Shown here one piece after another: positions 33,420-42,486 of a stretch of 64,000 nucleotides of DNA (position 1 is the stretch's first letter; the number at the start of each line of letters is the position of its first letter). The notes under the pieces were generated by a model that did no database searches, had not been told where the DNA came from, and saw nothing but the letters and a program-made list of their open reading frames with translations. The stretch is from Rhodospirillales bacterium BBD 1991-14 (lineage in GTDB: Bacteria; Pseudomonadota; Alphaproteobacteria; Kiloniellales; Kiloniellaceae): positions 186,001-250,000 of the forward strand of contig LYSY01000003.1 in assembly GCA_001657395.1 (NCBI GenBank), written 5' to 3'. Both the position numbers and the translations under genes were made by a program.

Positions 33420-36400
33420 CTACTTCCCGGCCATGGCCTGGGCCCGCACCGGAACGGATTTGGGCTTCCCGGCCGGGCGCTTCCTGACACGCGAACGGGG
33501 GAAGGTCAGCACCACGCGCGTTCCCTGACCGAGGTCGCTTTGAATGTCGACCTTTGCCTGGTGCTGCCGGGCGAGGCCATGAACGAGCGAGAGCCCAAGC
33601 CCGACTCCGGAGTTGTTGCTGGTCAGGGTCGAGCGTACCTGGGCGAAAGGCTCGCTGACACGCTTCAGGTCTTCCTTCGCGATGCCAATGCCGTCATCGG
33701 CGACTTCCAGCTTCAGCGCGCCGCTCGCGCGTTCGAGGCGCGCGCTGCAGGTGACTGTCCCCTCCTCGCCGGTGAATTTGATCGCATTGCCGATGAGATT
33801 GGTCAGGATCTGGCTGATAGCGCCCTTATCCGCCAGCACCAGTGGCAAGCGCGCGGGCACATCGCAAAGAAGCCGAACCCGCTTCTGCTTTGCTTCCTGC
33901 TCGAAGAACCTCAATACCCCCGCCATGCAATCCCCAAGATCGATCAGAGCCTCGCTGAGTTCAAGGCTACCTGACTCGACCTTCGAGAGGTCGAGAATGT
34001 GATTGATCATGCCGAGAAGGTGATTCGCGGCGCGGGAAATGTCTTGTCCATACTCGGTGTACTTATGGCTGCTGTGCGCACCATAAGCTTCCGAGGCGAT
34101 AAGATCGGAAAACCCGATGATGGCGTTTAGCGGCGTGCGCAACTCATGGCTCATGTTCGCCAAAAAGCTGGATTTGGCGTGGCTTGCCTGCTCGGCCAGC
34201 CGACGCGCCGCGGCGGTCGAAGCCTCCAGCAAGACCTCGCTGGTAATGTCGAAATGTATGATCAGCGCGCCGATCTTGTCATTCTCCAACCCGGTTCCGC
34301 GAATGACACACTTGAACCAGCGTTTCTCGTTCGGCGCGTGGCAAGTATAACGAACCTCGGCTTGACTCACATGGCCGTCGAGGACCTGCCGCAGACTTTC
34401 GGCCGTCTGAGAGACAGTCCCCTCTTGTGCGCCAGGTTGTCCGCAAACCCCAAAGTAACTGCTGCCGACGCCAAAGCGGTCGTCCGTTGCGCCGTTTTCA
34501 CGGCCGAACTGTCGCCAGCCCTCGTTGACGGCGATGATCTCTCCGTTCTTGTCGAGGACGGCGATCTGCGCCGGCGTGCTGTCGAGGATGGTACTGCGCA
34601 GCTCCACTTCCTCGGCCAGATCGCGACGGCTGCGTCGCAGCTTTGCATTGGCGCGGGCCAGCCTGGAGACGTCGTTGACGGTGAGAACGGCACCGACCGT
34701 GTGACTCTGAGCATCGACGCAGGGGTGGATCAAAAGGTCGAAGTACTTGTCGATCGTGCGGGCTCGAATCGCTTTCGATCTGGGACTGCCGCTCTTAATG
34801 ACCTCGTGGACCAGAGCGCTCAGATCCGGCATCCGGAACTGGGGCCGCGCCTGCGGCAGGGGCTGGCCGATGCTCTGCTCGTCAACCCTGAACAGCCGCG
34901 CCGCGGCGGCATTGTAGCGTTGAATGCACAGATTCTTGTCGGTCACGATCACCGCGTTGGAGATGCTCTCGAGGATCGACACCTGAAACAGGTTCGCCTC
35001 GTTCAGAGCATCGGACTTCACCACAATCTCTTCATTGACCGTGGTGAGTTCCTCATTCGTCGACTGCAACTCCTCGTTAGAGGTCTCGAGCTCCTCATTG
35101 GTCGACTGCAGCTCTTCGTTCGAGGATTGCAGCTCTTCGTTCAGGGACTGCAGTTCCTCATTGGAGGTCTCCAACTCGCTGACCATGGTGTGAAGGTGCT
35201 CGCGCATGGCCAGCAGTTCGTGTTCGAGCTCCTTCACCTGGTCCGGCTTGTCTGTGACCTCCAGGTCCGCGCTTTCGTCCTCTTCGACAAGAGCGCGTAC
35301 GGTCATAAACGCGATGAGGTTCAGTTCCTCATCCGTCTCTTCGTCGCGGTAGGGGTGAATGACGATCCTGAACTGCCATCGGTCGCCCTGGTGCTTGACC
35401 GTGTGGGGGCGGCTGCGCACCACGACATGCTCCCGGCGGCTGCGCAGCAGAAGCGCACGCAACTCAGCGCGCAGGCTTTCTTCCACCAGGCTGAAGACGT
35501 CGAACTGCGAGCTGCCGGTGGGCACCTGGAGGTAGGGTTTGATGGCGCCCGCTATATGGACGGGCCGGTCGTTGCCGTCGACAATCACCGTTGGCGGGCC
35601 GAACCGCTTGGCAATCGCTTCATGGGCCCGCGCCTCCCTGGACCGCGGGCGCTTGGCCAGCTGCTTGGCCTCGTGCACCTTGGGGCTGACCACCGGGGTA
35701 AAGGCGCTGGGCCTGAACGGCGAGGATTTGTGGCTGGCGGCGCGAAACACCTTGTTCGGGCGATCGACCAGTTCGAAGAGGTCGCCCAGATCCCCGATGG
35801 CCTCCGACCGCCCCAGCACCAGGAGGCAGCCGCTCTGTAAGGCATAGTGGAAGCGCTCGAGAATGCGGTGCTGCAGGTCAGGTGTGAAATAAATGAAGAG
35901 GTTGCGGCAGCTGATAAGATCGAGCTTCGAAAACGGCGGGTCTTCTATGATGTTGTGCCGGCTGAAAACGATCATGTCCCGGACGGCCTGCTTGACCGAG
36001 AATTCGCTTCCCGCGGGCGTGAAGTAGCGCCGAAGAATGGGACCGCTGATCTGCTCCGCCACCGAGGCGGGATAGACGCCGCGCCGGGCGATCGCCAGGG
36101 CTTCGCTGTCGAGATCGGTGGCGAAAATCTGGACTTTCAGATGCTTGTTCTGCTTGCGCAAGGTCTCGGCAAACAGAATCCCAACCGTATAGGCTTCCTC
36201 GCCGGTCGCGCAGCCGGGCACCCAGATTCTGAGGGAGTTCCGGCTTGACTTCGAGCGCACGAGATTGTCGACCGGCTCCGCCAATGCCTCCCAGACAGCC
36301 GGGTCGCGAAAAAACGACGTCACACCGATCAGCAGTTCACGGACCAGATGATCGATCTCCGCGGTGTCACGGTTCAAGACAGAGAGATAGGATTCAAGAT

Positions 36401-37178
36401 CCGGGACATGCAGCAGCTTCATGCGCCGCGCGAGCCTGCGCAGGATCGTCGAAGAACGATAGTTGCTGAAATCGATGCTGGTGTGGGTACGGACAACGGC
36501 GCAGATCTCCAGATAGACATCGCTGGCGACCTCACGGTCCTGTCTCTGCAGAATGTCCTGGCGGTGGCCGCCGTGGAGGAGATCGGGAACGCGCCGCGCA
36601 ATCTCCCCGGGCTTCAGCACCAGATCGACGCAACCCGTCGCGGTGGCGGCGTTTGGCATTCCGTTGTACTTGGCCGAGGAGTCCTGTGCGACGGTGACGC
36701 CTCCCGCGGCCCGGATTGCCTTGATGCCACGCGCGCCGTCTGACCCGGTGCCGGAGAGGACCACGCCGATCGCCCTCTCCTCACACTCAAGCGCAAGCGA
36801 GGCGAAAAGCAGATCGACAGAGGGCTGCGGCCCGGACTTGATCTTCGGCGTCCGCACCGTCAGCAAACCGTCCTGCAGTTCGACGTGGCGGTTCGGGGGT
36901 GTGATGTAGATGATGTCGGGGCGTGGCCGCTGGTTGCGCAGGATCTCCTTCACCTGCAGTTCGGTCTCGCGAGCCAGCAACTCCATAAGCATGCTGCGGT
37001 GACGCGGCGACAGATGCTGGGCCACCACGTAACAGGCGTTCGCGCCGGGTGTGAGTTCGGCGACGAACTCTCGCAGAGCCTCAAGCCCGCCAGCCGAAGC
37101 CCCGATGCCGACAATGGCAACCTCTCGACCGTTGCTCTGGTCCCTGACTATGGCTCGCCCCCGTCGCAGCCTCGGCAC
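33420..37178 (-). CDS. CheB-CheR-PAS-histidine kinase fusion
   Basis: A 1252-residue cytoplasmic sensor. In order: CheB methylesterase (about 18-205; Ser in GASAGG, His in AQHLSPRH, Asp in GTGSDGARG), CheR methyltransferase (about 215-490; LIGVTSFFRDPAVWEAL, GCATGEEAYTVGIL, NLFIYF), a coiled coil of EELQSTNEEL-type repeats (about 645-730), two PAS domains, HisKA with phospho-His in NMSHELRTPLNAIIGF and a HATPase domain (GNAIKFT, DDGIGIAKED, GVGLGLSLV). There is no receiver domain and no response regulator nearby. Such fusions are thought to link chemoreceptor-like modification to phosphosignalling; the input is unknown. The start is GTG at 37178 without a clear ribosome site. Confidence 0.93.
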   Translation of the reverse strand: MPRLRRGRAIVRDQSNGREVAIVGIGASAGGLEALREFVAELTPGANACYVVAQHLSPRHRSMLMELLARETELQVKEILRNQRPRPDIIYITPPNRHVELQDGLLTVRTPKIKSGPQPSVDLLFASLALECEERAIGVVLSGTGSDGARGIKAIRAAGGVTVAQDSSAKYNGMPNAATATGCVDLVLKPGEIARRVPDLLHGGHRQDILQRQDREVASDVYLEICAVVRTHTSIDFSNYRSSTILRRLARRMKLLHVPDLESYLSVLNRDTAEIDHLVRELLIGVTSFFRDPAVWEALAEPVDNLVRSKSSRNSLRIWVPGCATGEEAYTVGILFAETLRKQNKHLKVQIFATDLDSEALAIARRGVYPASVAEQISGPILRRYFTPAGSEFSVKQAVRDMIVFSRHNIIEDPPFSKLDLISCRNLFIYFTPDLQHRILERFHYALQSGCLLVLGRSEAIGDLGDLFELVDRPNKVFRAASHKSSPFRPSAFTPVVSPKVHEAKQLAKRPRSREARAHEAIAKRFGPPTVIVDGNDRPVHIAGAIKPYLQVPTGSSQFDVFSLVEESLRAELRALLLRSRREHVVVRSRPHTVKHQGDRWQFRIVIHPYRDEETDEELNLIAFMTVRALVEEDESADLEVTDKPDQVKELEHELLAMREHLHTMVSELETSNEELQSLNEELQSSNEELQSTNEELETSNEELQSTNEELTTVNEEIVVKSDALNEANLFQVSILESISNAVIVTDKNLCIQRYNAAAARLFRVDEQSIGQPLPQARPQFRMPDLSALVHEVIKSGSPRSKAIRARTIDKYFDLLIHPCVDAQSHTVGAVLTVNDVSRLARANAKLRRSRRDLAEEVELRSTILDSTPAQIAVLDKNGEIIAVNEGWRQFGRENGATDDRFGVGSSYFGVCGQPGAQEGTVSQTAESLRQVLDGHVSQAEVRYTCHAPNEKRWFKCVIRGTGLENDKIGALIIHFDITSEVLLEASTAAARRLAEQASHAKSSFLANMSHELRTPLNAIIGFSDLIASEAYGAHSSHKYTEYGQDISRAANHLLGMINHILDLSKVESGSLELSEALIDLGDCMAGVLRFFEQEAKQKRVRLLCDVPARLPLVLADKGAISQILTNLIGNAIKFTGEEGTVTCSARLERASGALKLEVADDGIGIAKEDLKRVSEPFAQVRSTLTSNNSGVGLGLSLVHGLARQHQAKVDIQSDLGQGTRVVLTFPRSRVRKRPAGKPKSVPVRAQAMAGK

Positions 37179-37201
37179 AACTCAAAGAGAATTCTACTCA
37201 T

Positions 37202-37216
37202 ATTGATATAATCAAT
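37202..37216. promoter_or_regulatory. Perfect palindrome before the sensor kinase gene
   Basis: ATTGAT-ATA-ATCAAT lies 24 bp before the kinase start. It looks like an Fnr-type TTGAT/ATCAA box but has a 3-base instead of a 4-base spacer, so a different dimeric regulator may bind. The position near the start suggests repression. Confidence 0.45.
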
Positions 37217-37227
37217 ACGGGCAAAAT

Positions 37228-37257
37228 AGAGGGGTGTGAAAGAATTTCAACCCCTCT
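37228..37257 (-). terminator. Strong hairpin with T tract
   Basis: AGAGGGGT pairs with ACCCCTCT and TGAAA with TTTCA around a GAA loop, one bulged G. On the minus strand it is followed by ATTTTGC. It would terminate transcripts coming from the gene at 37443 and insulate the sensor kinase promoter. Confidence 0.65.
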
Positions 37258-37442
37258 TTGCAAAACTGTGAAGGGTCTCTTCCATGACGCCCATGCAAAG
37301 CAGCCCCGTTCACTGCCTGACGAGTACGGCAGAAGTGAAGGTCATAGAGTCTATTTAAAGATGATCGAGCGATGTTTATACACGCTATACGTGTGGCAAG
37401 ACTATCTTACCTTCGATGCTGCCAGCTCCGGCAGGCAGTGCG
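37258..37442. other. AT-richer spacer without a supported gene
   Basis: Holds ACACG-CTATA-CGTGT (an interrupted palindrome near 37380) and a 72-codon open frame at 37268 without a ribosome site, which I do not accept. It may be the long 3' untranslated region of the minus-strand gene. Confidence 0.4.
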
Positions 37443-38153
37443 TCACACCGCCGGCGCGGCCACCGGGGCGCTGCAGACAAAGGTGACTGTCGCTGCGAGG
37501 CTGTCGCCCCCCGGGCCTTCGAGCTGGACGCGGCTGACGGTGCGCAGCCGCGGCGCCCGCTCCATGACCCGCAGGTGCCGAACCGTCAGCTTGCCCGCCA
37601 TCATGGGCGCGGTGCCGACCGGCAGCGCCGTCTGGCGGAACCCCGCGAAGCGGAGATCGTCCGGCACCCCGGGCCCCGCCAGGTGCACCCCCTTCACGGT
37701 CTCGACGATGAGACTGAGCAGGTCTTCGAAGTCCAGAAGCCCGGCAAAAGCAAAGGTGCCGTTCAGGCCCGCCCCGCGCGGCCCCAGAGGCTCGAAGATC
37801 ACATCGTGGCGGCCTTTCCGCCGCTCGGCCGGCTCGGCCAGCTCGGCGAAGCGCAGGACCACCGGGCCGCTGTCCCCAGACTGGGTGGCGAAGCGGGCCT
37901 CCCCGATCGGCTCCAACCCCTCCGGCGGCGGCGTGTCGCCCAGCAGGCAGAGCACCTGGTTCCGCGTTCTGCGTGTGAGAACCGCGGCCGTGAGGACCGC
38001 CTCCGGTCCCAGGATGCCGCGCGCAATTCTGGCAGCGCCGGAGATGATCTGCGTCTCGCCCACATAGGCCTCGCTGCCGTCGAGAAAAACGGGCAGGCGT
38101 CTCAGGGCGGGCGGCGTGCTGCGGCTGGCGGGATGCGCCAAGATGGTGGCCAT
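37443..38153 (-). CDS. Hypothetical protein, possible hotdog-like halves
   Basis: A 236-residue soluble protein I cannot assign. It opens MATILAHPASRSTPPALRRLP. The N-terminal half is mixed; the second half alternates strands (FRQTALPVGTAPMMAGKLTVRHLRVMERA, then RTVSRVQLEGPGGDSLAATVTFVC) in a manner reminiscent of acyl-binding hotdog domains. That likeness is by eye and weak. GGAAG lies 9 bases before the ATG. It stands alone between a sensor kinase and a rhomboid protease, both on the same strand. Confidence 0.62.
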   Translation of the reverse strand: MATILAHPASRSTPPALRRLPVFLDGSEAYVGETQIISGAARIARGILGPEAVLTAAVLTRRTRNQVLCLLGDTPPPEGLEPIGEARFATQSGDSGPVVLRFAELAEPAERRKGRHDVIFEPLGPRGAGLNGTFAFAGLLDFEDLLSLIVETVKGVHLAGPGVPDDLRFAGFRQTALPVGTAPMMAGKLTVRHLRVMERAPRLRTVSRVQLEGPGGDSLAATVTFVCSAPVAAPAV

Positions 38154-38285
38154 GACTCGGTCTTCCGGTTGTTCCGGCGTTCTTGCTTGATGTCGCCGCG
38201 GCCCAGCCTGACGAAGGCATGGTTGCCGGGCATTTCCTCCGGACCTCCTTATACACAGGCGCCGGATGACCGATCTGTGACCGTT

Positions 38286-38350
38286 CTGGGGCAGAATCTA
38301 GGGGGCAGAACCTGGGGGGCAGACGCTTTCAGGCAGAAACTGGGGCAGTG
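38286..38350. repeat. Degenerate 14-bp tandem repeat (CTGGGGCAGAA-like)
   Basis: Five copies start at 38286, 38298, 38312, 38326 and 38340, mostly 14 bases apart, with the core CTRGGGGCAGAA. It lies just beyond the 3' end of the rhomboid gene, in the gap of about 210 bp before the hypothetical gene. Divergence between copies suggests an older array. Confidence 0.8.
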
Positions 38351-38364
38351 ATTTTGCGGGCGTC

Positions 38365-39042
38365 CTAGCGGGGATGGGATCGGTCGCCAAGCAATCCGGC
38401 GGCGAAGAGACCGGCCAGGAAGCCGCCGATGTGGGCCTTCCAGCCGATCTGGGCGCCGGCCAGGAAGTCGCCGAGACCGGTGACCCCGAAGACCAGGTTC
38501 AAGCCGATGAGCACGAAAACCAGGCTGAGGCCGGCGCGCCGCCGCAGCCCGCCGCGGTCCAGCAGCATGAAACGCGCCGCGGCGCCGGTCATGCCGTAGA
38601 CCACGCCGGAAGCGCCGATCAGCAGGATCTCCCGCCCGCCGCGCAGGGCGAACTCGGCAAGCGCCCCCGCCGCCGCCGTCAGCACCACCAGCAGCAGGAA
38701 AGGCACAAGGCCGACCCGGCGCTCGACGAAGCTGCCGAAGGCCAGAAAGAAGCCGAGATTGAGCAGCAGATGGGTGGCATCGGCGTGCAGGAGCGCATAG
38801 GTGACGAGGGACGGCAAAGCGACGAGGGCCGGCAGGCCGCTCCCCTGCGGCCAGAAGGAGAAGGACTCGAAAGCCAGCGTGAGGACGAGCCAGTCCCCGC
38901 TCCGCCCCGGCAGGACAACCTGCAGCGCAAAGACGGCCAGAATGGCCAGGGTGAGCCACTTGGTCGCCGGCGGCAGGTTGAAAATCGGCTCCCGCCCGCC
39001 GGGCGGCGGAGCGGGCTGGCTGGGGTCGGGTTGCGGGGTCAT
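38365..39042 (-). CDS. Rhomboid-family intramembrane serine protease
   Basis: A 225-residue rhomboid with six predicted helices. The catalytic Ser145 is in GASGVVYG and the partner His204 in KAHIGGFLAG; HADATHLLLNLGFFLAFG carries the conserved His/Asn of helix 2 that form the oxyanion hole. The N-terminal 25 residues are proline-rich and cytoplasmic. It should cleave membrane proteins within the bilayer; substrates unknown. It lies beyond the 3' end of the peptide-utilisation cluster, 113 bp from the M20 gene. Confidence 0.92.
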   Translation of the reverse strand: MTPQPDPSQPAPPPGGREPIFNLPPATKWLTLAILAVFALQVVLPGRSGDWLVLTLAFESFSFWPQGSGLPALVALPSLVTYALLHADATHLLLNLGFFLAFGSFVERRVGLVPFLLLVVLTAAAGALAEFALRGGREILLIGASGVVYGMTGAAARFMLLDRGGLRRRAGLSLVFVLIGLNLVFGVTGLGDFLAGAQIGWKAHIGGFLAGLFAAGLLGDRSHPR

Positions 39043-39155
39043 GGCGGGCCGGCTGCGGTGGGGGAACGACTTCGAAGATGTGTGGACTCCTCCCCCTTAA
39101 GGCAAGGCGTCCCGCCGGACTCCAGCAACGGACCGCCGGTCGGTCGTGAGGCCCC

Positions 39156-40340
39156 TCACCCGTCCTTCGGCAGGGCCGATTCCACCAGGGTCGCCCAGTA
39201 GCTGGCGCCAACCACCGCGATGTCATCGTTGAAGTCGTAGTGCGGGTTGTGGACGGCGCAGCCGCCGGGCCCGCCCTCGGTGCCGTTGCCGAGCCAGATG
39301 TAGCAGCCGGGCCGAGCCTCCAGCATGTAGGCGAAGTCCTCCGAGCCCATCAGCGGCTCGGCGCCGACGCGCACGTTTTCCTGGCCCACCACCTTGGCGG
39401 CCACGGCGGCGGCGATGCCGGTCTCCGCCTCGCTGTTGACCAGCGCCGGATAGCGCCGCTCGTAGCGCAGGGTCATGCGCGCGCCCTGGGAGGCGCAGAT
39501 CGCCTCGGCGATGCGGGCGATATCCTCCTCCACCTTGGCCTGGGTGTCCTTGCGGAAGGTGCGCACGGTGCCGCGGATCACCGCCGTCTCCGGGATCACG
39601 TTCCAGGTGTCGCCGGCATGGAACTGGGTAACGCTCAGGACCACGGAGTCGATGGGCTCGGTGCGGCGGCTGGCGATGGTCTGCAGGGCGGTGACGATCT
39701 GCGCGCCGGTGATCACCGGATCGATGCCCTGGTGCGGCATGGCGGCATGGGCGCCCTTGCCGGTGATGGCGATCTCGAAGATGTCGAAGGCCGCCATCGC
39801 CGGCCCGGCGCGCATGGCGACCTTGCCGACGGGCTCACCCGGCATGTTGTGCAGACCGTAGACGGCCTCCACCGGGAACTTGTCGAACAGCCCCTCCTCC
39901 ACCATCACCCGGCCGCCGCCTTCGTTTTCCTCCGCCGGCTGGAAGATGAAGGCGACCCGGCCGTCGAAGTTGCGGGTCTCCGAGAGGTACTTGGCCGCAC
40001 CCAGCAGCATCGCCGTATGGCCGTCGTGGCCGCAGGCATGCATCTTGCCGTCGTGGCGGGAGCGGTGATCGAAGTCGTTCAGTTCCTGGATGTGCAGGGC
40101 GTCCATGTCGGCGCGCAGGCCGATGGCCCGCCCGCTGGCGTTGCTGCGGCCATCGAGCAGACCGACGACGCCGGTGGTGGCGAGGCCGCGATGCACCTCG
40201 ATACCGAACTCGGCCAGCTTCCCGGCCACGAAGTCGGAGGTACGCTGCTCCTCGAAGGCGGTTTCCGGATGGGCATGAAGATCGCGGCGCCAGCCTTTGA
40301 TCTCCTCGTGGAACTCGGCGATACGGTTGATGACGGCCAT
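39156..40340 (-). CDS. M20-family amidohydrolase (hippurate hydrolase-like)
   Basis: A 394-residue zinc amidohydrolase of peptidase family M20D. Metal and catalytic residues are visible: RADMDAL, MHACGHDGHTAM (His-Asp-His), FQPAEENEGGG and the late GSEDFAYML. Residues about 180-290 form the dimerisation domain (GKGAHAAMPHQGIDPVITG). It removes N-acyl or aminoacyl groups from small substrates. The ATG at 40340 follows AGGAG by 8 bases. It is placed after the oligopeptide ABC genes on the same strand, so imported N-acyl amino acids or peptides are likely substrates. Confidence 0.92.
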   Translation of the reverse strand: MAVINRIAEFHEEIKGWRRDLHAHPETAFEEQRTSDFVAGKLAEFGIEVHRGLATTGVVGLLDGRSNASGRAIGLRADMDALHIQELNDFDHRSRHDGKMHACGHDGHTAMLLGAAKYLSETRNFDGRVAFIFQPAEENEGGGRVMVEEGLFDKFPVEAVYGLHNMPGEPVGKVAMRAGPAMAAFDIFEIAITGKGAHAAMPHQGIDPVITGAQIVTALQTIASRRTEPIDSVVLSVTQFHAGDTWNVIPETAVIRGTVRTFRKDTQAKVEEDIARIAEAICASQGARMTLRYERRYPALVNSEAETGIAAAVAAKVVGQENVRVGAEPLMGSEDFAYMLEARPGCYIWLGNGTEGGPGGCAVHNPHYDFNDDIAVVGASYWATLVESALPKDG

Positions 40341-40366
40341 AAGGGGCACTCCTCTTGGCTTCTTCT

Positions 40367-41461
40367 TCAGGCACGCGGTGCCTGGCTTCCGGCGACTTTA
40401 CTCGTGTCTATCTGTTTGGGCAGCCGGCGTGGCTCCGCTTCCGGCAGGCGGTCCTCTTCGACGGCGTGGCAGGCAACCGCGCCGGCCGCCGTCGACAGCG
40501 GCTTCGGCGCCTCGCGTTTGCAGCGCTCGTTGGCGAAGGGGCAGCGCGGGTGGAAGTGGCAGCCGCTGGGCGGGGAGATCGGGCTGGGCACCTCGCCGGC
40601 CACCGGGATGCGGTGACGTCCGGTCATCTCCAGATCGGGAATGGCGTCCAGCAGCATGCGGGTATAGGGATGCTGCGGGCGCCGGAACAGCGCCCGTGCC
40701 TCGCCCCACTCCACCAGCCGGCCCAGGTACATCACCCCCACCATGTCGGAGATATGATAGACCACCGCCAGGTCGTGGCTGATGAAGAGATAGGTGAGGC
40801 CGAGGGCGCGCTGCAGGCGCTTCATCAGGTTCAGGATCTGCGCCTGCACCGAGACGTCCAGCGCGGAGGTCGGCTCGTCGCAGACCAGGAACTCCGGATT
40901 GCTGGCGAGCGCCCGGGCGATGGAGATGCGTTGGCGCTGGCCGCCGGAAAACTCATGCGGAAACTTTTCTCCATCAGCCGGGGCCAGGCCCACCTGCATC
41001 AGCAGCTGACCCACGCGCTGGGCGATCGCATGGCTGTCGCGCGAAAGGCCGTGGGCGCGGATCGGCTCGGCGATGATGTCGGCCACGCGCCAGCGCGGAT
41101 TGAGGCTGGCATAGGGGTCTTGGAAGATCATCTGCAGACGCTTGCGCAACGGCGCGATCTCGGCCCGCGTCTTCAGGCCCGCCATATCGGTGCCGTCGAA
41201 CTCGATCTTGCCGCGGGTCGGGTGATAGAGCCCGACCACAAGGCGGGCCACGGTGGACTTGCCGCAGCCGGACTCGCCCACCAAGCTGAAGGTCTTGCCG
41301 TGCGGAATCTCGAAGGAAACGCCGTCGACGGCCTTCAGGTAGACGCGCTTCTCCCCCTGCAGGATACGGTTCAGCAGCGGCGGCGACACATCGAAGGTCT
41401 TGGCGAGATCGGTGACGGCAACCAGCGCCTCACCGCGGTTCTCCTGCACCGCCTCAGCCAT
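40367..41461 (-). CDS. Oligopeptide ABC ATPase, DppF/OppF type
   Basis: A 364-residue ATP-binding protein. Walker A GESGCGKST, Q-loop FQDPYASLNPRW, signature FSGGQRQRISIARAL, Walker B FLVCDEPTSALD and the C-terminal oligopeptide extension with HFHPRCPFANERC cysteines. Cytoplasmic; pairs with the DppD-type ATPase, whose gene overlaps it by 8 bp. The extra C-terminal 40 residues are variable. Confidence 0.94.
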   Translation of the reverse strand: MAEAVQENRGEALVAVTDLAKTFDVSPPLLNRILQGEKRVYLKAVDGVSFEIPHGKTFSLVGESGCGKSTVARLVVGLYHPTRGKIEFDGTDMAGLKTRAEIAPLRKRLQMIFQDPYASLNPRWRVADIIAEPIRAHGLSRDSHAIAQRVGQLLMQVGLAPADGEKFPHEFSGGQRQRISIARALASNPEFLVCDEPTSALDVSVQAQILNLMKRLQRALGLTYLFISHDLAVVYHISDMVGVMYLGRLVEWGEARALFRRPQHPYTRMLLDAIPDLEMTGRHRIPVAGEVPSPISPPSGCHFHPRCPFANERCKREAPKPLSTAAGAVACHAVEEDRLPEAEPRRLPKQIDTSKVAGSQAPRA

Positions 41462-42479
41462 GGGTTCCGCTCCGCCCCGCGGCAGCTTCGTCGAACAGCC
41501 AGCAGGCCGCCTGGGTGGCGCCGACCGGCTGCAGGTCCGGGCGCTCCCGCCGGCAACGGTCGAAGGCCCGCGGGCAGCGCGGGTTGAAGGCGCAGCCCTG
41601 AGGGATGGCGTTCAGCCGCGGCATGGCGCCGTCGATCTGGGCCAGATCCTCGACATCGTGGCCGACCAGCGGGATCGAGCCCATCAGCCCGGCCGTGTAG
41701 GGGTGCTGGGCGCGCAGCACCACGTCGGCCACCGGCCCGATCTCGACGATGCGCCCGGCATACATCACCGCCACCCGGTCCGCGGTCTCGGCGATCACCC
41801 CCATGTCATGGGTCACCAGCATCACCGCCGCACCGTGTTCGCGGCAGAGGCGCTTCAGCAGCGCGATGATCTGCGCCTGGATCGAAACGTCCAGCGCCGT
41901 TGTCGGCTCGTCGGCGATGATGAGCCGCGGATTGATGCAGAGCGCCAGGGCGATCACCACCCGCTGGCGCATACCGCCGGAGAACTGATGGGGGTAGTGG
42001 TCGATGCGCTCGGCGGCGGCGGGAATGCCGACTTCCTGCAGCAGGTCGATGGCCCGCTGGCGTGCCGCCTTCTCGCCCAGGTCGGTGTGGGTCAGGATCG
42101 TCTCCGTCAACTGGCGCCCGACCGTGTAGAGCGGGTTGAGGGAGGTCAGCGGGTCCTGGAAGACCATGCCGATCTCCCGCCCGCGGATGCGGCGCATCTG
42201 CTCGTAGGGCAGGGTGTCGACGCGCCGGCCGTCGAGATGGATCGTGCCGCCGGCAATGTGGCAGGGCGGCTCGAGCAGGCCGATGACGGCGGAGCCGGTG
42301 AGCGACTTGCCGGCGCCGGACTCGCCCACCACCCCCAGCACCTCGCCCTCGCTGATGTGAAAGGAGACGCCGTCGACGGCCACCAGGGTGCCGCGGCGGT
42401 TGGGAATCTCGATGCGCAGGTTTTCGACCCGCAGCAGCGGCTGGTTGGAGGGACGAAGCTCTCGGGCGGGGTCGCTCAT
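41454..42479 (-). CDS. Oligopeptide ABC ATPase, DppD/OppD type
   Basis: A 341-residue ATP-binding protein. Walker A GESGAGKSL (Leu in place of the usual Thr after Ser-like position), FQDPLTSLNPLYTVGRQ, signature FSGGMRQRVVIALAL, Walker B LIIADEPTTALD and a C-terminal AFNPRCPRAFDRC motif. The Ser-to-Leu context of the P-loop (GKSLTGS) is typical of DppD. It lies 7 bp after the permease C gene in the same operon. Confidence 0.94.
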   Translation of the reverse strand: MSDPARELRPSNQPLLRVENLRIEIPNRRGTLVAVDGVSFHISEGEVLGVVGESGAGKSLTGSAVIGLLEPPCHIAGGTIHLDGRRVDTLPYEQMRRIRGREIGMVFQDPLTSLNPLYTVGRQLTETILTHTDLGEKAARQRAIDLLQEVGIPAAAERIDHYPHQFSGGMRQRVVIALALCINPRLIIADEPTTALDVSIQAQIIALLKRLCREHGAAVMLVTHDMGVIAETADRVAVMYAGRIVEIGPVADVVLRAQHPYTAGLMGSIPLVGHDVEDLAQIDGAMPRLNAIPQGCAFNPRCPRAFDRCRRERPDLQPVGATQAACWLFDEAAAGRSGTHG

Positions 42480-42486
42480 GACGGCG

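Noticed and set aside
34146-35840. Plus-strand open frame of 564 codons
   Set aside because: Antisense to the sensor kinase; its apparent repeats mirror the EELQSTNEEL coiled coil.
37268-37486. 72-codon plus-strand frame
   Set aside because: No ribosome site, overlaps the 3' end of the minus-strand gene at 37443.
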